Source: Porphyromonadaceae bacterium UBA7087
GTDB taxonomy: Bacteria; Bacteroidota; Bacteroidia; Bacteroidales; Muribaculaceae
Assembly (NCBI GenBank): GCA_002493515.1
Contig: DKYZ01000127.1
Span: forward strand, 1-16,573
Direction of reading: 5' to 3'
DNA length: 16,573 nucleotides
This document shows positions 14,326 through 16,573 of the stretch, piece after piece; the stretch's first letter is position 1; each line of letters begins with the position of its first letter. Position numbers and translations under genes: made by a program. The notes under the pieces were generated by a model. That model was given only the letters and a program-made list of their open reading frames with translations. It ran no database searches and was not told the DNA's origin.

Positions 14326-14931
14326 ATGTTGAAAATATATTTATTGACGGCGTCCATACTTCTGGCATCGCTTCCGGGGCTCGCAGCCCCGGAAGTGAGC
14401 AGCCGGATGGATGAGGCCGTCGTCGAGCAGACGCTCCCCGAAGGCCAGAGCAAGGTCTTTGCCGACACCGTGCAGAGCGAGACCGTGCCATACGTGGAGG
14501 AGAGTGCCACCGCCCGGAAGATGAGCCAGGCCGAGAAAGCCCACAACGCGGCCGTAAACGACTCCTGGGGAGGCGCGATCACAATCGTGGCCATGGTAAT
14601 CGTGATTTCCGCCCTGGCTGTCCTGAGCCTGCTCTTCCTCGGATTCGGAAAGGTCTCCGCCTCCCTGATTGCCCACAAGAGCCGCAAGACCAAAGGACTC
14701 TCCAAGGAACAGGCTGCCGCCACCGGACATGACGACCTGGCAAGCGGCGAGGCGATTGCCGCCATCGGTATGGCTCTCGCAGAACACTTCGGCGACCAAC
14801 ACGACATGGAGGACACAATCATCACGATCCGCCGCCTCAAGAAGGCCTACTCTCCCTGGAACTCCAAGATCTACAATCTCCGCCAGACTCCCGAGCTCCA
14901 TAGAAACGTACATCCCAAAAACGCCATCTAA
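14326..14931 (+). CDS. OadG-like membrane subunit of the Na+-pumping decarboxylase
   Basis: This is the small membrane subunit that links carboxyltransferase and beta subunit in decarboxylase pumps. The 201-residue product has a hydrophobic N-terminus resembling a signal peptide (about 1-20, ending GLAAPE), an acidic, low-complexity exported stretch (about 22-80) and one clear transmembrane helix (about 83-107, AITIVAMVIVISALAVLSLL). The cytoplasmic part (108-201) ends with ITIRRLKKAYSPWNSKIYNLRQ, a block I associate with Bacteroidetes OadG-like proteins. It is longer than classical OadG/MmdD subunits of about 80-120 residues. Sequence identity within this family is low, so position (mmdA - this gene - biotin carrier - oadB) carries much of the evidence. 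A strong hairpin, 14371-14395, lies inside its signal-peptide codons. Confidence 0.8.
   Translation: MLKIYLLTASILLASLPGLAAPEVSSRMDEAVVEQTLPEGQSKVFADTVQSETVPYVEESATARKMSQAEKAHNAAVNDSWGGAITIVAMVIVISALAVLSLLFLGFGKVSASLIAHKSRKTKGLSKEQAAATGHDDLASGEAIAAIGMALAEHFGDQHDMEDTIITIRRLKKAYSPWNSKIYNLRQTPELHRNVHPKNAI
14371..14395 (+). other. Strong GC hairpin within the OadG-like gene
   Basis: The arms cttccggggct (14371-14381) and agccccggaag (14385-14395) form an 11-bp perfect, mostly G-C stem with a 3-base loop, starting 46 bases into the coding sequence. No T tract follows, so it is not a standard terminator. It could stabilise the upstream mmdA message or slow ribosomes while the signal peptide emerges; both are inference. 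Confidence 0.65.
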
Positions 14932-14967
14932 ACTCTCTCGCCCCATTACAATCACAACCTTTTTATT

Positions 14968-15417
14968 ATGAAACCAAAGGAATACAAATATAAAATCAAC
15001 GGCATCAAGTTCACCGTAAGCGTAGGCGAGGTGGAAAACAACAACGTGCACGTTGAAGTCAACGGAATTCCCTACAACGTGGAGCTTGACGACGCACCTG
15101 CACGCAAGCAGACCATAAGCCAGCCCGTGAAGGGTCCGCAGAGCGCTCCGAGGACGGAGGCCGGCGAGAAGGTGATCGCCAAGCCCAAGCCCGCAGCAAG
15201 CTCCGCCGCAGCCGTGAAGAGCCCGCTTCCCGGCACAATCACCAAAATCAACGTCTCCGTCGGGCAGCAGGTGGGCGCCGGCGCCACTGTCTGCATGCTC
15301 GAGGCCATGAAGATGGAAAACGATGTCCACACCGTAAAGGGGGGCACGGTAAAGCAGATTCTCGTCAATGTCGGAGACACTGTGCTCGAAGGCACCGACA
15401 TCATGATTATCGAATAA
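14968..15417 (+). CDS. Biotin carboxyl carrier subunit of methylmalonyl-CoA decarboxylase
   Basis: This carrier holds the biotin that takes the carboxyl group from MmdA to the membrane beta subunit. The 149-residue product has an N-terminal small beta domain (1 to about 45, EYKYKINGIKFTVSV), a flexible Ala/Pro/Lys-rich linker (about 46-83) and a C-terminal biotinyl domain (about 84-149) with PLPGTI and the biotin-attachment motif EAMKMEN, whose Lys115 is the expected biotinylated residue. The length and order fit MmdC/gamma-type subunits; the linker is shorter than in some clostridial forms. It lies 36 bases after the OadG-like gene and 44 before oadB. A biotin protein ligase must act from elsewhere in the genome. 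Confidence 0.94.
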   Translation: MKPKEYKYKINGIKFTVSVGEVENNNVHVEVNGIPYNVELDDAPARKQTISQPVKGPQSAPRTEAGEKVIAKPKPAASSAAAVKSPLPGTITKINVSVGQQVGAGATVCMLEAMKMENDVHTVKGGTVKQILVNVGDTVLEGTDIMIIE

Positions 15418-15461
15418 TCAAGTCCGCTCTCACATATAATTTATAAATTGCTTATAAAATC

Positions 15462-16573
15462 ATGATTTTAGCGGAAACAACATATTCTTTCGGCGAATTC
15501 ATCAAGCAGACCATCTCCACCTTCTGGAGCTTCACCGGCTTCGCCAACTGCGAGTGGACAAACCTCGTGATGCTGGCGGTGGGATGTTTCTTCGTATGGC
15601 TCGCCATTCGCAAAAACTTCGAGCCGCTGCTGCTCGTGCCGATCGGATTCGGCATGCTCATCGGCAACATCCCGTTCCAGCCGGGTATGGAAATCGGCAT
15701 CTATGAGCCGGGGTCCGTGCTCAACATCCTCTACAACGGTGTGCAATACGGCTGGTATCCTCCCCTGATATTCCTCGGCATCGGAGCCATGACCGACTTC
15801 TCGGCCCTTCTGGCCAATCCGAAACTGATGATTATCGGCGCTTGCGCACAGTTCGGTATCTTCGGAGCCTACATGCTCGCGCTGCTCGTGGGATTCGACC
15901 CCCTGTCGGCAGGATGTGTGGCCATCATCGGTGGAGCCGACGGCCCGACAGCAATCTTCACAACCTCCAAGCTCAACCCCAACCTTCTTGGCGCCGTGGC
16001 GGTATCGGCCTACTCCTACATGGCCCTCATTCCGCTCATCCAGCCGCCGTTGATGCGTCTCTTCACCAACGAGAAAGAGCGTCTGATAAAGATGAAGCCC
16101 GCCCGCGTGGTGAGCCAGACGGAGAAGATCATCTTCCCTATCGTAGGCCTCATGCTGACCTGCTTCATCGTGCCCTCCGGCATACCTCTTCTGGGCATGC
16201 TCTTCTTCGGCAATATCCTGCGTGAGAGCGGCGTGACAACACGTCTCGCGAAGACCGCCAGCAACGCCATGACCGACATCGTGACTATCCTTCTCGGAAT
16301 GACAGTGGGCGCCTCCACTCAGGCCGACAAGTTCCTCACCGTCGACACTCTCCTCATCTTCGGTCTCGGCTTCCTGGCCTTCATCATCGCCTCCTCGGCC
16401 GGTGTATGCTCCGTGAAGCTCTTCAACCTCTTCCTGAAGAAAGACAAGAAGATCAACCCGCTCATCGGTAACGCCGGCGTGTCGGCTGTGCCTATGGCAG
16501 CCCGAATATCCAACAATGTCGGACTTGAATACGACCCGACCAACTATCTGCTGATGCACGCCATGGGCCCCAA
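15462..16573 (+). CDS. oadB: Sodium-translocating decarboxylase beta subunit (partial)
   Basis: This polytopic inner-membrane protein decarboxylates the carboxybiotin and exports Na+. The visible 370 codons run off the window end; homologues are about 410 residues, so roughly 40 are missing. It starts MILAETTYSFGEF, has an amphipathic N-terminal region and then about nine hydrophobic segments. Signature blocks are GNIPFQPG, YNGVQYGWYPPLIFLGIGAMTDF, the conserved IIGGADGPTAIF with Asp160 implicated in Na+ and proton binding in the family, and GNAGVSAVPMAARI (336-349). It ends at LLMHAMGP just before the expected conserved asparagine. ATG 15462 is the only fitting start; the preceding 44 bases are AT-rich. 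Context marks it as methylmalonyl-CoA rather than oxaloacetate decarboxylase, although OadB and MmdB are close relatives. Confidence 0.94.
   Translation, partial: MILAETTYSFGEFIKQTISTFWSFTGFANCEWTNLVMLAVGCFFVWLAIRKNFEPLLLVPIGFGMLIGNIPFQPGMEIGIYEPGSVLNILYNGVQYGWYPPLIFLGIGAMTDFSALLANPKLMIIGACAQFGIFGAYMLALLVGFDPLSAGCVAIIGGADGPTAIFTTSKLNPNLLGAVAVSAYSYMALIPLIQPPLMRLFTNEKERLIKMKPARVVSQTEKIIFPIVGLMLTCFIVPSGIPLLGMLFFGNILRESGVTTRLAKTASNAMTDIVTILLGMTVGASTQADKFLTVDTLLIFGLGFLAFIIASSAGVCSVKLFNLFLKKDKKINPLIGNAGVSAVPMAARISNNVGLEYDPTNYLLMHAMGP

Noticed and set aside
14341..15330. Minus-strand open frame of 329 codons opposite the OadG-like and biotin carrier genes
   Set aside because: It spans two well supported genes and their spacer and has a His/Gly/Val-rich composition typical of antisense shadows.
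15468..16559. Minus-strand open frame of 363 codons opposite oadB
   Set aside because: The plus strand encodes a clear OadB with conserved motifs. The antisense product is rich in His, Glu and Asp without motifs.
1..16573. CRISPR array, tRNA or rRNA genes
   Set aside because: No regularly spaced repeats of the right length and no cloverleaf or rRNA-like sequence were seen on either strand.

Overview
The window looks like a chromosomal segment of a Gram-negative anaerobe of the order Bacteroidales. Supporting signs are a fused LpxC-FabZ protein, a menaquinone cluster in the order menD-menB-menC-menE, a methylmalonyl-CoA epimerase/decarboxylase operon of the succinate-propionate type, A-rich start regions with little Shine-Dalgarno sequence, and promoter-like TAnnTTTG boxes of the Bacteroidetes type. 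The fairly high GC content of the core genes would suit a Muribaculaceae-like genome, but the family is an inference.

Layout. 1-289 is non-coding, with a near-perfect terminator hairpin (108-146) and a promoter-like box before fmt (290-1240). Next comes a two-gene AT-rich block (1283-2954): a TcmP-family protein with methyltransferase-like motifs, and a Gp37/Gp68 (DUF5131) protein with a three-cysteine motif. Their stop and start are one base apart. 3004-7770 holds menD, menB, menC and menE, which take isochorismate to 1,4-dihydroxy-2-naphthoyl-CoA. menB has its own well-formed promoter inside the end of menD. A Crp/Fnr-type regulator follows at 7967-8668. A long hairpin (8692-8745) separates it from the convergent lipid A block on the minus strand: lpxD, lpxC-fabZ and lpxA (12000 down to 8776).

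A 287-base divergent region (12001-12287) leads into the plus-strand operon for methylmalonyl-CoA epimerase, the carboxyltransferase subunit (MmdA), an OadG-like membrane subunit, the biotin carrier and the beta subunit (OadB, cut by the window end). Together these would decarboxylate (S)-methylmalonyl-CoA to propionyl-CoA and pump Na+ out of the cell.

Most of the window is core metabolism. The part that looks accessory and functionally undescribed is the TcmP-Gp37/Gp68 pair between fmt and menD. It is about 28-30% GC in two hand-counted 60-base samples, against 67-68% in samples from menD and mmdA. Its family names are known, but I know of no established biochemical role.
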